Part shown: positions 27,660 through 37,186 of the stretch, in pieces
How the letters are laid out: each line of letters opens with the position of its first letter
Position numbering within the stretch: the stretch's first letter is position 1
Origin: SAR92 bacterium BACL16 MAG-120619-bin48
GTDB taxonomy: Bacteria > Pseudomonadota > Gammaproteobacteria > Pseudomonadales > Porticoccaceae
Assembly (NCBI GenBank): GCA_001438605.1
Contig: LIDE01000019.1
Coordinates: 1 to 61,367 of the forward strand
Reading direction: 5' to 3'
DNA: 61,367 nt
The notes under the pieces: generated by a model
Seen by the model: the letters and a program-made list of their open reading frames with translations, nothing else
What the model was told of the DNA's origin: nothing
The model's database searches: none
Translations under genes and position numbers: made by a program

Positions 27660-29731
27660 AGTGAGTCCCCCCCCAGTGCTGGGTTGATCAAAAGGTTGCC
27701 GATAGCGTCGATCGCGGCAATATAGCCGGGGAGCACTACCGTTGTTGAATCCATCTCGCCGATAATCGCCGGGCCCGCAACCTGCAACCCCTGATGCAAT
27801 TTCTTGCGGTCATAAATATTTGCCGTGTGCCAGTCACCCCCGTAATAGAACTTGCTCTCATGAATTTTGCACTCATCAAGGGTCGTTCCGGCTTCACCCA
27901 TCTTAAATTCAGCAATAGCCTTCGCTTTGGCTTTAGCCATCGCACGAATCATGAGGATCTCGTGACCATCGTTGAGTTTGAAGGTGAACAACTGCTCATG
28001 CTCTGCATCAAACTGGCCTGTGAGGAGCGCTATACCCTTCTCTTGCAACTCAGCTTCACTAAAATCAATGGTAATTTGGAACGCTTGACCGGCATAGCGC
28101 AGATCGGCCTGATAGGAAATCTCGTGCTCTGATTCAGGAATGTGATCAGCTAACAGGGCCTCTCCTGCGCGCACCTGCAACTCGTGCAAGTCAGCGACTA
28201 ACTGTTCATTGGTAAGATCGCTGGCCATCATCAGGTAAGTGCGTGCGGCTTCATCTTGCACCTGCGTGGTAGCGTCGCCATAGGCGCACAACACACCGGG
28301 TCCTGGGGGAATAATGACAGGCCAAGCCTCAGTCAGCACACCCATGGCGTTGGCATGAAGCGGCCCAGCGCCGCCAAACCCAACGAGCGCGAAATCTCGC
28401 GGATCGTAACCCTGCTCAACAGAGACCAAGCGCAGCGCACCAAACATCGATTCGTTGACAATTTTAACAATGCCCTCGGCAGCTTCCATCAGCCCGATAC
28501 CCATGGCATCGGCCACTTTTTGCACAGCCGCCACGGAGGCTTCACGATTGATTTGCATTTTGCCACCCAGCTGCACATCTGACGGCAGATAGCCGAGTAT
28601 GACATTGGCATCGCACACGGTGGGCTGCTCGCCACCCTTCATGTAACAGGCTGGGCCCGGAACTGCTCCCGCAGATTCAGGGCCAACACGCAGGGCTTTG
28701 GTGAGTTCGGGCACAAAGGCGATGGATCCGCCGCCGGCGCCCACTGTGCGCACATCAACCGATGGTGCTCGCACACGCACGTCACCGACAATGGTTTCGC
28801 GGCGCACTCGCGCGCGGGAATTTTGAATCAACGCCACATCCGTCGAGGTTCCACCCATATCAAAGGTGAGAATATTGTTGTATCCCGCGCGGCTACAGAA
28901 ATAGATCGCGCCAGACACGCCCCCCGCTGGGCCCGACATCAATAAATTAACCGGCGATACCGCTGATGCGCGGGCCGAAGCCAAGCCGCCATCTGAGCGC
29001 AAAATAGACAGTTGAGTGTCAGCGCCCATCTTTTCTTCTAAGGCCGCTTGCAGATTATTCACGTAGGTGGCCACTTCAGGGCGCACATAGGAGTTGACGA
29101 CAGTCGTCTCTGTGCGCTCATATTCCTGCATCTCGGGAACCACTTCACTGGAAATGGAGATTGGTGTATCACCAAAGATTTCCGCTGCTATTTCCCGGGC
29201 GCGCACTTCATGAGCACCATTTATGTAGGAGTTGATAAAACAGATAGTCAATGCTTCAACCTGACCCGTGGCGTGCAGGGTTCTGAGATCTTTGCGCAAC
29301 TGCTCTTCATCTAGGGGCGTCACCATCTGGCCAGTGGCGCTGAGACGCTCATGGGCGCCAATAGTCAGTTCAAGGGGCGCTAGGAGAGGCTTCTTGACGA
29401 AACTGACCCAGCCACCAAGACCACCTGGACAGTATGAGCGAGCTACCTGCAGCGTTCCTTCATAACCTGCGGTCGTCACCAACCCCACTTTTGCGCCCTT
29501 TCCCGTCAACACGGCATTGGTTGCCACTGTGGTTCCATGCATCACGCGACTGACTGAGCGCGGATCGATACCGGATTCATCACAGATTCGAGCGATGCCA
29601 TTGAGTACCCCAATAGACGAGTCCTCTGGGGTTGAGGGCACTTTTGCCGTAAATGTTTCCCCTGTCTGCTCATTAATGAGGAGAAGATCTGTAAATGTTC
29701 CCCCTACGTCCACACCTAACCGATAACTCAT
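27656..29731 (-). CDS. hyuA: Hydantoinase A/oxoprolinase family ATP-binding subunit
   Basis: A 691-residue HyuA protein with an actin/ASKHA-like ATPase core. GVDVGGTFTDLLLI at residues 6-19 is the first phosphate loop, VMHGTTVATNAVL near 63-75 the second, and FDMGGTSTDVALI near 291-303 the third. HyuA phosphorylates or otherwise activates the substrate for hydrolysis or carboxylation with HyuB. It lies 22 bp after the lyase-like gene in a tight minus-strand operon. There is no third, acetone-carboxylase-gamma-like subunit nearby, which argues for an ATP-dependent amidase or hydantoinase role rather than a classical acetone carboxylase. Confidence 0.9.
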   Translation of the reverse strand: MSYRLGVDVGGTFTDLLLINEQTGETFTAKVPSTPEDSSIGVLNGIARICDESGIDPRSVSRVMHGTTVATNAVLTGKGAKVGLVTTAGYEGTLQVARSYCPGGLGGWVSFVKKPLLAPLELTIGAHERLSATGQMVTPLDEEQLRKDLRTLHATGQVEALTICFINSYINGAHEVRAREIAAEIFGDTPISISSEVVPEMQEYERTETTVVNSYVRPEVATYVNNLQAALEEKMGADTQLSILRSDGGLASARASAVSPVNLLMSGPAGGVSGAIYFCSRAGYNNILTFDMGGTSTDVALIQNSRARVRRETIVGDVRVRAPSVDVRTVGAGGGSIAFVPELTKALRVGPESAGAVPGPACYMKGGEQPTVCDANVILGYLPSDVQLGGKMQINREASVAAVQKVADAMGIGLMEAAEGIVKIVNESMFGALRLVSVEQGYDPRDFALVGFGGAGPLHANAMGVLTEAWPVIIPPGPGVLCAYGDATTQVQDEAARTYLMMASDLTNEQLVADLHELQVRAGEALLADHIPESEHEISYQADLRYAGQAFQITIDFSEAELQEKGIALLTGQFDAEHEQLFTFKLNDGHEILMIRAMAKAKAKAIAEFKMGEAGTTLDECKIHESKFYYGGDWHTANIYDRKKLHQGLQVAGPAIIGEMDSTTVVLPGYIAAIDAIGNLLINPALGGDSL

Positions 29732-29753
29732 GCTTATCTCCGCGACTCACTTT

Positions 29754-30674
29754 TTATTTTTGTGTTTTTACTAAATACCGCTGTATCCAAGGTTTGGATC
29801 GACCGCCCGGTGCTGTTCCGGTCAACTGCTGTGCCAGATCGGACGCCGCTATTAATTTTGTCATGTCAATACCCGTGGCAAACCCCATCTGGGACAACAT
29901 CATAGTAATATCTTCAGTGGCGACATTACCGGATGCGCCCGGCGCAAATGGGCAGCCACCCAGCCCTGCAATAGAACTGTCGAATCGCCGAATACCCGAC
30001 TCAACCGCGGCAAACACATTGGCCAAGCCCATCGCGCGGGTGTCGTGAAAGTGGCATCCCAACTGCGCGGCGCCATGAGTTTGCACCAACCTCGCTGTAA
30101 GCTCACGCACCTGCTGAGGTTGGGCTGCGCCGATCGTGTCAGCCAAGACCACTTGATCTGCGCCTGCGGCCATAAACTTTGCTGCGATGCGCTCAACAAG
30201 TGCAGGATCAACGGGGCCATCAAAGGGGCATTCAAAGGCGACCGATATCGTCGCTATCACCGCGATGCCATCGCGTTTGGCACAGGCTAGAATATCAAGC
30301 GTCACAGCCTCTGCCTCAGCCATGCTCATCGATGCGTTTTTTTGCGCCATGCCATCGCTGGCGTAGAGCACCATCGTGACAGTCTTGGCACCCGCCGCCT
30401 TGGCGAGTTCGTACCCTTTCATATTTGGGATCAGTGCGATGGACAGGGCGCTGTAATCAGCCTGCCCTTGCAGTTCCGCAAAAACTTGATCCGTTGCCGC
30501 CATCGCTGGCACAGCCTTTGGGGAGACAAAACTACCCACTTCGACTTGCGCGACACCCGCGGCCGCCACAGCCTTAATTAACTGAACGCGCTCGTCGATA
30601 GAGAGCAGTTTCAGCTGATTTTGCAGCCCGTCGCGTGGACCAACATCTGTAATAACGACAGCTTCGCCCGTCAT
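29754..30674 (-). CDS. HMG-CoA lyase-like enzyme of the hyu cluster
   Basis: A 306-residue HMGL-like TIM barrel with VGPRDGLQN at 11-19 (R14), the metal-binding HFHD near 208-211 and the active-site loop GLGGCPFAPGASGN with C241. It therefore keeps the catalytic machinery for C-C cleavage of 3-hydroxyacyl-CoA. The segment near 143-152 reads SVAFECPFDG, whereas the liu operon paralog (39106-39996) has the usual [10 protein letters not shown]. That suggests a different acyl substrate. Its ATG overlaps the stop of the CoA-transferase gene by 4 bp (ATGA), so the two should act in sequence: CoA activation, then cleavage to acetyl-CoA or a similar product. Confidence 0.88.
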   Translation of the reverse strand: MTGEAVVITDVGPRDGLQNQLKLLSIDERVQLIKAVAAAGVAQVEVGSFVSPKAVPAMAATDQVFAELQGQADYSALSIALIPNMKGYELAKAAGAKTVTMVLYASDGMAQKNASMSMAEAEAVTLDILACAKRDGIAVIATISVAFECPFDGPVDPALVERIAAKFMAAGADQVVLADTIGAAQPQQVRELTARLVQTHGAAQLGCHFHDTRAMGLANVFAAVESGIRRFDSSIAGLGGCPFAPGASGNVATEDITMMLSQMGFATGIDMTKLIAASDLAQQLTGTAPGGRSKPWIQRYLVKTQK

Positions 30675-31870
30675 CCAATCACCTCGTTGGCACGCAGTTG
30701 AGCAATTTCTTCAGCACTAAAGTTGAGCAACTCTGCCATCACCTCGTTGGTATGCTCGCCCAACAGCGGCGCCGCAGTGAACAGCTCATGCTGTGTCCGC
30801 GACAACTTAACAGGATTGCCCGGCCCTTTGCTTGATTTGCCGTTAGGATGCTTTAGATCAATCACCATATTGCGGTGCAATACCTGTTGATCAGAGAGCG
30901 CCTGACCCAAATTATTCACTGGCGCACAGGGAATTCGCTCCGCCTCGAACAGCGCAAGCCAATGTTGGCAGCTCTGGGTAGATAGCAATTCGTTTAGCGT
31001 CGAATTAATCATGTCCCGATCAGCCCAGCGGCCAGGCTGCGTGTCATATTTTTCGTCGTCAAATGCGGAGCAATTGACCACTTTTTTGAGATTCTGCCAA
31101 AAATTGTCCGTGATCACCGCAATCACGATAAAGCCATCGGAGCAGGTAAATGTGTTGTAAGGCACGTGGACAAAGTGGCTATTGCCAATCGGATAGGGAT
31201 TCTCCCCCGACAAAAAGTGCATGGTTGCCATGTAGTTGAGCATCGAAATTTGACAGTCGAGCATAGAAATATCCACATGCTGGCCACGGCCACTGCGCTC
31301 GCGCTCATAGAGGGCCGCAAGAACGCCCATCACGCCAAACATACCACCGCCGAGATCACCGATGGGAATGCCCGCTCGCATGGGCTGATTTTCATCCATT
31401 CCAGTAATCGACATGCCGCCGCCCATCGCCTGAGCCACCTGATCAAAGGCAGGCCGCTTGCTGCCTGGGCCATCGGAGCCAAACCCAGAAATCGTGCAGG
31501 TAATAATACGCGGATTAATTTTGCTCAAGGAGTCGTAATCGATTTTCAACCGCTCGGGAACGCCGGCGCCAAAGTTGCTGATTACAATATCGGATTTCTC
31601 GACAAGTCGATTAAAGACTGCACGGCCTTGCTCAGATTTAAGATCAACCGCCACGCTTTTCTTGTTGCGGTTTAAGGTCAAGTAGTAGGCCCCCATGCCG
31701 TCCAGCGAATTCTTAACATCTTTCGCCAACAACTTGCGGGTGCCCTCTCCCTGAAGCGGCTCAACTTTGATGGTCTCTGCCCCAAGGTCGGCTAGAATCA
31801 TACTGCCGTAGGGCCCTGACAACATGTGTGTCAAGTCTAGTACGCGCACGCCGTCTAGAGCGCGCTTCAC
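30671..31870 (-). CDS. Family III (CaiB/BaiF) CoA-transferase
   Basis: A 399-residue CoA-transferase counted from GTG 31870, which has GGAG upstream; a longer TTG start at 31897 is less likely. It has LDGVRVLDLTHMLSGPYGSM at the N-terminus, NRNKKSVAVDL near 66-76 and the catalytic-Asp region GRGQHVDISMLD near 195-206. These enzymes move CoA between carboxylic acids. The human relative SUGCT activates HMG or glutarate, which would pair well with the HMG-CoA-lyase-like gene downstream. It is the first gene of the cluster, divergent from a GntR regulator. Confidence 0.9.
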   Translation of the reverse strand: MKRALDGVRVLDLTHMLSGPYGSMILADLGAETIKVEPLQGEGTRKLLAKDVKNSLDGMGAYYLTLNRNKKSVAVDLKSEQGRAVFNRLVEKSDIVISNFGAGVPERLKIDYDSLSKINPRIITCTISGFGSDGPGSKRPAFDQVAQAMGGGMSITGMDENQPMRAGIPIGDLGGGMFGVMGVLAALYERERSGRGQHVDISMLDCQISMLNYMATMHFLSGENPYPIGNSHFVHVPYNTFTCSDGFIVIAVITDNFWQNLKKVVNCSAFDDEKYDTQPGRWADRDMINSTLNELLSTQSCQHWLALFEAERIPCAPVNNLGQALSDQQVLHRNMVIDLKHPNGKSSKGPGNPVKLSRTQHELFTAAPLLGEHTNEVMAELLNFSAEEIAQLRANEVIG

Positions 31871-32061
31871 GGATAGGACTCCACATGCAACGCACAAGAA
31901 ATAGCCAAGCCGTAAGACCTGAACGCCACGCGAAAATTAAACTCCCCCAACCAACAAGAATTCATATATTTTTAGTAACTCGTCGTGTTAACTGCATCCC
32001 TAGTTGGCGATGGCAGTCTATTCGTTGAAAATCGCGACCACTATTGGAACCGACCGCGCTA

Positions 32062-32089
32062 ATGATATATAGTTATACCAAAGTATCAA
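32062..32089 (-). promoter_or_regulatory. Promoter and GntR-type operator of the CoA-transferase/hyu operon
   Basis: On the minus strand TTGATA (complement of 32084-32089), 16 nt, then TATCAT (complement of 32062-32067). The spacer holds a palindrome ATAC-CAAA-GTAT (32075-32086), the kind of short GT/AC-ended inverted repeat bound by HutC-type GntR proteins. A regulator bound there would block the promoter. The leader to GTG 31870 would be about 185 nt, with no clear structure. Confidence 0.45.
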
Positions 32090-32156
32090 TACGGTCACAA
32101 CAATTAATCGTCACCGGCCTCAATCGATGCCCAATACATAGAAGAGACACCCCTCT

Positions 32157-32939
32157 ATGACAGACCTTCACAGGACTGCCCTATTCAATGAAAGCCAGCG
32201 GCACCACGTGTCGGCGGAGCGCCCACTGCCGCTTTATCACCAGCTTTACACTTTTATCAAAAACTTCATCCTCGATGGCACACTCCATCACGCCGAGCGA
32301 TTGCCCAGCGAGATTGAGCTTGCGGAAATATTTAATGTCTCGCGCATCACGGTCAAACGAGCCGTCAACGAACTCGCCGCCGAGCAGCTCGTCGAGCGCG
32401 CACGGGGAAAAGGGACACATGTGATTTACAAATACACGCCCAAGCCCGTGCAAGCGCCACTGCTGGGCATACTGCAAGAGATTGATAGCATCGCCGCAGA
32501 CTCCGTCGCCGAAATAATCTCTTGCAGCTTGGCGCTGCCGCCCCAGAGTATTCGCTCGGAGTTTGCCATTGACCGCAATGCCCAACTTTTCCATCTCGTG
32601 CGCAAGCGTGAGCGCGCCGGCGCGTTTTTTGGCTACTTTGAAAGCTGGACAGCGGGGGTAAAAATGCCCTCAACAACCGACATTTTTATTCACGAGTCTC
32701 GCCACAAATACTTTCGCGAAAATGGCACCAACGTCAGCCACGTCAAACAGAACCTCAGCGCCGTCGCCGCATCCGAGGCCATAGCCGCTCACCTGCATGT
32801 TCCGGTGGGCTCGCCCCTGTTGAGCTTAGTTCGACTCTCTTACAGTCAGAATGGCGACCGAGAAGAGCTTGTCGATCATTTGCTGGCGCTCTATAACCCA
32901 GAGCTATTTCAATACCAGATGGATATGAAGCTCGAGTAA
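32157..32939 (+). CDS. GntR-family regulator, HutC (UTRA) type
   Basis: A 260-residue regulator with a winged helix-turn-helix at about 24-92 (LPSEIELAEIFNVSRITVKRAV and VERARGKGTHV) and a UTRA effector domain from about 105. The UTRA domain carries a typical late SPLLSLVRLSYSQNGDREE near 220-238. It is divergent from the CoA-transferase/hyu operon, so local control of that operon by a pathway metabolite is the simplest reading. UTRA domains bind small molecules such as urocanate or sugar phosphates in known members. The ligand here is unknown. Confidence 0.88.
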   Translation: MTDLHRTALFNESQRHHVSAERPLPLYHQLYTFIKNFILDGTLHHAERLPSEIELAEIFNVSRITVKRAVNELAAEQLVERARGKGTHVIYKYTPKPVQAPLLGILQEIDSIAADSVAEIISCSLALPPQSIRSEFAIDRNAQLFHLVRKRERAGAFFGYFESWTAGVKMPSTTDIFIHESRHKYFRENGTNVSHVKQNLSAVAASEAIAAHLHVPVGSPLLSLVRLSYSQNGDREELVDHLLALYNPELFQYQMDMKLE

Positions 32940-32981
32940 GAGCCTCGGGCACGCGCCATTCACCATTCACGTCAAGAAAAA

Positions 32982-32999
32982 GCTTACGTTGACGTAAGC
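32982..32999. promoter_or_regulatory. LiuR operator
   Basis: The perfect 18-bp palindrome GCTTACGT-TG-ACGTAAGC stands 50 bp before liuR. It matches the TTACGTNNACGTAA core that I recall for LiuR sites controlling branched-chain amino acid catabolism in Proteobacteria. It overlaps the -35 of the promoter at 32989-33018, which fits autorepression. Confidence 0.82.
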
Positions 33000-33018
33000 G
33001 TAATAACGCCCTTACAAT
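32989..33018 (+). promoter_or_regulatory. Promoter of the liu operon
   Basis: TTGACG at 32989-32994, 18 nt, TACAAT at 33013-33018, about 30 nt before the liuR ATG. The slightly long spacer is common for promoters bound by MerR-family proteins. Confidence 0.5.
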
Positions 33019-33048
33019 GCCGCTTTGTCATCGCTCTGTGGTCACGTC

Positions 33049-33438
33049 ATGCCTAAAACACCCGCACCGCTCGAATACAGCATCAGCCAGCTCACGAAAG
33101 AGTTTGGCATTACCACCCGCAGCATTCGGCACTACGAAGATATTGGGCTGCTCGCACCCACCCGTCGCGGGCAAACACGGGTTTACAGTCCAGCGCAGCG
33201 CACGCGCCTCAAGCTGATCCTGCGCGGCAAGCGCCTCGGCATTTCCCTAGACGACTCTCGCGACATTATCGATATGTACGAACCCGGCAAGAGCAATGTT
33301 GAGCAACTTGAAAAGCTGATCCATGCAATACGCCAGCAGCGCAGCAAGCTCAACCGACAGCTCGACGATATCACCGCCCTGCTCAAAGACCTCAATCAAG
33401 CTGAAAACGACTGTATTGACGCGTTAAAAAACCAGTGA
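33049..33438 (+). CDS. liuR: MerR-family regulator of leucine catabolism
   Basis: A 129-residue MerR protein counted from ATG 33049. A winged helix-turn-helix covers about 8-76 ([23 protein letters not shown], starting at residue 11), followed by a long coiled coil (about 85-125) and no metal-binding cysteine cluster. It heads the liu operon, 40 bp before liuA, and the LiuR palindrome lies directly upstream. In characterised Proteobacteria LiuR represses liu genes until branched acyl-CoA intermediates accumulate. That role is inferred here from gene order and operator. Confidence 0.92.
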   Translation: MPKTPAPLEYSISQLTKEFGITTRSIRHYEDIGLLAPTRRGQTRVYSPAQRTRLKLILRGKRLGISLDDSRDIIDMYEPGKSNVEQLEKLIHAIRQQRSKLNRQLDDITALLKDLNQAENDCIDALKNQ

Positions 33439-33478
33439 GCTACCCTTCACTCAACACACGGAAAAATGGAATCCCTCT

Positions 33479-34648
33479 ATGAACACAGCCTACCCCTCGT
33501 TAAATTTTAACCTTGGCGAAGAGATCGACATGCTTCGCGCCAGCGTCTTTCAATTTTGCCAGAGCGAAATTGCCCCGCGCGCAGCCACTATCGATCGCGA
33601 CAATGAATTTCCCATGGATCTGTGGCGAAAAATGGGGGACATGGGGCTGCTGGGCATCACCGTGGCAGAGGAGTTCGGTGGCTCGGGGATGGGGTATCTA
33701 GCTCACTCCGTAGCCATGGAAGAAATTTCTCGCGCATCAGCCTCTGTGGGACTCTCCTACGGCGCGCACTCCAACCTCTGCGTCAACCAAATACACAAAA
33801 ACGGCACCCTCGAGCAGAAGCAGCGCTACTTGCCAAAGCTCTGTTCCGGCGAGCACATTGGCGCCTTGGCCATGTCCGAGCCCAATGCTGGCTCAGACGT
33901 TGTCAGCATGAAGCTGCGCGCGGAAAAACAGGGTGACAAATACATTCTCAACGGCAACAAAATGTGGATTACCAATGGTCCCGATGCCCACACCTACGTG
34001 ATCTACGCTAAGACAGACACCAGCGCGGGTTCGAAAGGCATCACAGCGTTTATTGTCGAGCGCAACACCCCTGGGTTTTCACGCCATCAAAAACTCGACA
34101 AACTGGGTATGCGCGGCTCCAACACCTGCGAGTTGGTCTTTCAAGACTGCGCCGTACCCGCAGAAAATATTCTCGGCGGTGAAGGCCGAGGCGTTGCGGT
34201 ACTCATGTCGGGTTTAGACTACGAGCGCACCGTACTCTCCGGCGGCCCCGTGGGAATAATGCAAGCATGCCTCGATGTGGTGCTACCTTATATCCATGAA
34301 CGCAACCAATTTGGCCAAGCGATTGGAGAATTCCAGCTTATGCAGGGGAAAATTGCCGATATGTACGCCGACCTCAATGCCTCACGAGCCTATCTCTACG
34401 CCGTAGCAAGAGCCTGTGATCTCGGACAAGATTCTCGCAAAGACGCGGCAGCGGTAATTTTATTCACCGCTGAAAAAGCCACGCAAATGGCCCTGCAAGC
34501 GATCCAAGCGCTGGGCGGCAACGGCTACACCAGCGAGTACGCCACCGGTCGTCTGCTGCGCGACGCCAAGCTCTATGAAATCGGCGCCGGCACATCAGAG
34601 GTGCGACGCATGTTGATTGGTCGCGAGCTTTTTAATCAGACTGCCTAA
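33479..34648 (+). CDS. liuA: Isovaleryl-CoA dehydrogenase
   Basis: A 389-residue acyl-CoA dehydrogenase. It is assigned as isovaleryl-specific because the catalytic base sits in the [13 protein letters not shown] segment (E near residue 248). That is the position used in isovaleryl-CoA dehydrogenase, instead of the C-terminal Glu of other family members. [13 protein letters not shown] and MWITNGPDA are the FAD-binding signatures. It oxidises isovaleryl-CoA to 3-methylcrotonyl-CoA, step three of leucine breakdown, passing electrons to ETF. It is the first enzyme gene of the liu operon. Confidence 0.95.
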   Translation: MNTAYPSLNFNLGEEIDMLRASVFQFCQSEIAPRAATIDRDNEFPMDLWRKMGDMGLLGITVAEEFGGSGMGYLAHSVAMEEISRASASVGLSYGAHSNLCVNQIHKNGTLEQKQRYLPKLCSGEHIGALAMSEPNAGSDVVSMKLRAEKQGDKYILNGNKMWITNGPDAHTYVIYAKTDTSAGSKGITAFIVERNTPGFSRHQKLDKLGMRGSNTCELVFQDCAVPAENILGGEGRGVAVLMSGLDYERTVLSGGPVGIMQACLDVVLPYIHERNQFGQAIGEFQLMQGKIADMYADLNASRAYLYAVARACDLGQDSRKDAAAVILFTAEKATQMALQAIQALGGNGYTSEYATGRLLRDAKLYEIGAGTSEVRRMLIGRELFNQTA

Positions 34649-34658
34649 GAGACATCCC

Positions 34659-36266
34659 ATGCCTACTATCAAGACCAGCATTAACACCAAAAGCAGCGAG
34701 TATCAGCAAAACTATGCCGCGATGCAGGGCACGGTTGATGACTTGAAAGCAACACTCGCCACGATCGCCAAGGGCGGCGGCGAAAAAGCCTGTGCCCGTC
34801 ACAGCGGCCGCGGCAAACTGCTACCCCGCGAGCGCATTCACGCCCTGCTTGATCCCAGCTCACCGTTTTTGGAACTGTCTGCGCTGGCCGCGCACGATGT
34901 CTATGGCGAAGATGTGCCTGCCGCGGGCATCATTACGGGTATTGGTCGCATTAGCGGTCAGGAGTGCATCGTGGTCGCCAATGACGCCACCGTCAAAGGC
35001 GGCAGCTACTATCCACTGACCGTCAAAAAGCATCTCCGCGCCCAAGCCATTGCCGAGCAGAACAACCTGCCCTGCGTCTACTTGGTCGATTCTGGCGGCG
35101 CCAACCTGCCGCGCCAAGACGATGTTTTTCCCGACCGCGAACACTTTGGCCGCATCTTTTTCAATCAAGCCAATATGTCCGCGCAGAATATCCCACAGAT
35201 CGCAGCGGTGATGGGATCCTGCACTGCCGGCGGCGCCTACGTGCCTGCGATGGCCGACGAATCGATCATTGTCAAAAATCAGGGGACTATTTTTCTTGGG
35301 GGGCCACCCTTAGTCAAAGCGGCCACCGGCGAAGTGGTGACAGCAGAGGAGCTCGGCGGCGCCGACGTCCACTGCCGTAAGTCTGGTGTTGCCGACCACT
35401 ACGCCAACAATGATCACCACGCCCTAGAAATGGCCCGCGCAGCTATAGCGCGACTCAACCGCAGCAAGCCGCGCCAGGGCGATCTCGCCGACGCCACTGA
35501 ACCACTCTACGACCGCCATGAAATTTACGGCATTGTCCCGAGTCAATCCCGCAAATCCTACGATGTGCGAGAAATCATCGCCCGTGTTGTCGACGGTTCA
35601 GACTTTGATGAATTCAAGGCGCTCTACGGCACGACTCTCGTTTGCGGATTTGCACGTATTTTCGGCTATCCCGTAGGCATTGTCGCCAATAATGGTATTT
35701 TATTCGGAGAGTCTGCGCAAAAAGGCGCTCACTTCATTGAGCTTTGCGCGCAACGCAAAATCCCCCTCGTCTTTCTGCAAAATATCACCGGCTTTATGGT
35801 TGGCAAGCAATACGAAAATGACGGCATCGCCAAGCATGGTGCAAAAATGGTCACCGCCGTGGCCACCGCCAAAGTACCGAAATTTACTGTCCTGATTGGC
35901 GGTTCTTTTGGTGCCGGCAACTACGGTATGTGCGGCCGCGCCTACGATCCACGCTTTTTGTTTATGTGGCCCAATGCCCGCATTTCCGTGATGGGTGGCG
36001 AACAGGCCGCAGGCGTTTTAGCGCAGGTCACCCGAGACAAATACGAGCGCGACGGCAAAAGCTGGAGTGCCCAGGAAGAAGCGGATTTTAAGCAGCCGAT
36101 CATTGATGACTATGAACATCAGGGCCACCCCTACTATGCGTCCGCGCGGCTGTGGGATGACGGCGTAATCGACCCCGCTGACACACGCATGGTCTTAGGC
36201 CTTGCTATTTCAGCCAGTCACAACCGTGAAATTGAAGAGACAAAGTTTGGGGTTTTCCGCATGTAA
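34659..36266 (+). CDS. liuB: 3-methylcrotonyl-CoA carboxylase, carboxyltransferase (beta) subunit
   Basis: 535 residues from ATG 34659, 10 bp after liuA, which is the standard MCC-beta length. It contains the crotonase-like carboxyltransferase halves with [11 protein letters not shown] near 49-59, [14 protein letters not shown] near 185-198 and [16 protein letters not shown] near 415-430. It transfers carboxyl from biotin on LiuD to 3-methylcrotonyl-CoA, giving 3-methylglutaconyl-CoA. The longer in-frame start at 34617 would overlap liuA and is not used. Confidence 0.96.
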   Translation: MPTIKTSINTKSSEYQQNYAAMQGTVDDLKATLATIAKGGGEKACARHSGRGKLLPRERIHALLDPSSPFLELSALAAHDVYGEDVPAAGIITGIGRISGQECIVVANDATVKGGSYYPLTVKKHLRAQAIAEQNNLPCVYLVDSGGANLPRQDDVFPDREHFGRIFFNQANMSAQNIPQIAAVMGSCTAGGAYVPAMADESIIVKNQGTIFLGGPPLVKAATGEVVTAEELGGADVHCRKSGVADHYANNDHHALEMARAAIARLNRSKPRQGDLADATEPLYDRHEIYGIVPSQSRKSYDVREIIARVVDGSDFDEFKALYGTTLVCGFARIFGYPVGIVANNGILFGESAQKGAHFIELCAQRKIPLVFLQNITGFMVGKQYENDGIAKHGAKMVTAVATAKVPKFTVLIGGSFGAGNYGMCGRAYDPRFLFMWPNARISVMGGEQAAGVLAQVTRDKYERDGKSWSAQEEADFKQPIIDDYEHQGHPYYASARLWDDGVIDPADTRMVLGLAISASHNREIEETKFGVFRM

Positions 36267-36288
36267 GTCGCAGAGTTGACTTATCTGT

Positions 36289-36326
36289 CGACTAAAGTGG
36301 CGGCTTAAGCGCCGACTAAAGTGGCG
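36289..36326. repeat. 14-bp direct repeat flanking a small hairpin in the liuB-liuC gap
   Basis: CGACTAAAGTGGCG occurs at 36289-36302 and 36313-36326. Between and around the copies GGCG/CTTAAG/CGCC can pair. The gap of 123 bp is the only long one between liu enzyme genes, so this may adjust transcript levels within the operon. Confidence 0.6.
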
Positions 36327-36389
36327 ACCCTCTAGCACATGCCAGGATTTTGTAAAAACCCAACGCGATAGCGAGGCAAATATACAACC

Positions 36390-37178
36390 ATGCAAACAGT
36401 TCTCTGTGAAGTAGATCAGCGCGGCATCGCTCGGGTAACGCTCAACAACCCCGACAAACACAACGCCTTCGACGATGCCATTATCGGCGAGCTGACGGCG
36501 GTGTTCAGCGCCATTGCCGACAATCCTGCGGTGCGAGTGATGCTGCTCGCTGCAACAGGAAAAAGTTTTTCCGCGGGCGCCGATTTAAATTGGATGCAGC
36601 GCATGGCCAATTACAGCTACGCCGAGAATCTGCGCGATAGTCAAGCCTTGGCCGAGATGTTAAGGGTGCTCAACTTTATGCCGCAACCGACCATTGCTCG
36701 GGTTCAAGGTGCAGCCTACGGCGGCGCGGTGGGTTTAATCAGCTGCTGCGATATCGCCATTGCCGCCAGCGCGGCAACCTTTGCGCTCAGCGAAGTAAAG
36801 ATCGGTCTTCTCCCAGCAACCATCAGTCCCTACGTGATCAACGCCATCGGACAGCGCGCTGCGCGACGCTATTTCACTACCGCCGAACTGTTCAATGCCC
36901 AGCGCGCGCAAGAGATTGGTTTGGTGAGTGAGGTTGTTGACGCAGAGCATCTCGATGAGAAAATTGAAGAGGTTATTGCGCGACTCCTCGGCAACAGCCC
37001 CGCCGCCATCAAAGCGGCCAAACAGCTGATTTTTGATGTCGCTGGCAAAGCCATCGACGAACAGCTTATCGAACAAACCTGCGCCACCATCGCAGCTATC
37101 AGGGTAAGCCCAGAAGGCCAAGAGGGCTTGCAAGCCTTTCTGGCAAAACGAAAACCGAATTGGTTATTAAAGGATTGA
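36390..37178 (+). CDS. liuC: Methylglutaconyl-CoA hydratase (enoyl-CoA hydratase family)
   Basis: A 262-residue crotonase-fold protein with SAGADLNWM near 62-70, QGAAYGGAVGLISCCDIAIA near 106-125 (oxyanion hole) and EVKIGLLPATISPYV near 133-147. Hydration of 3-methylglutaconyl-CoA to HMG-CoA is inferred from its place between the two carboxylase subunit genes, the normal liuC position. The stop lies 8 bp before the liuD start. Confidence 0.92.
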   Translation: MQTVLCEVDQRGIARVTLNNPDKHNAFDDAIIGELTAVFSAIADNPAVRVMLLAATGKSFSAGADLNWMQRMANYSYAENLRDSQALAEMLRVLNFMPQPTIARVQGAAYGGAVGLISCCDIAIAASAATFALSEVKIGLLPATISPYVINAIGQRAARRYFTTAELFNAQRAQEIGLVSEVVDAEHLDEKIEEVIARLLGNSPAAIKAAKQLIFDVAGKAIDEQLIEQTCATIAAIRVSPEGQEGLQAFLAKRKPNWLLKD

Positions 37179-37186
37179 ATGCAGCC

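Noticed and set aside
27656-31870. Acetone carboxylase operon
   Set aside because: HyuA/HyuB resemble the beta and alpha subunits distantly, but the gamma subunit is missing, and a CoA-transferase and lyase replace the usual partners.
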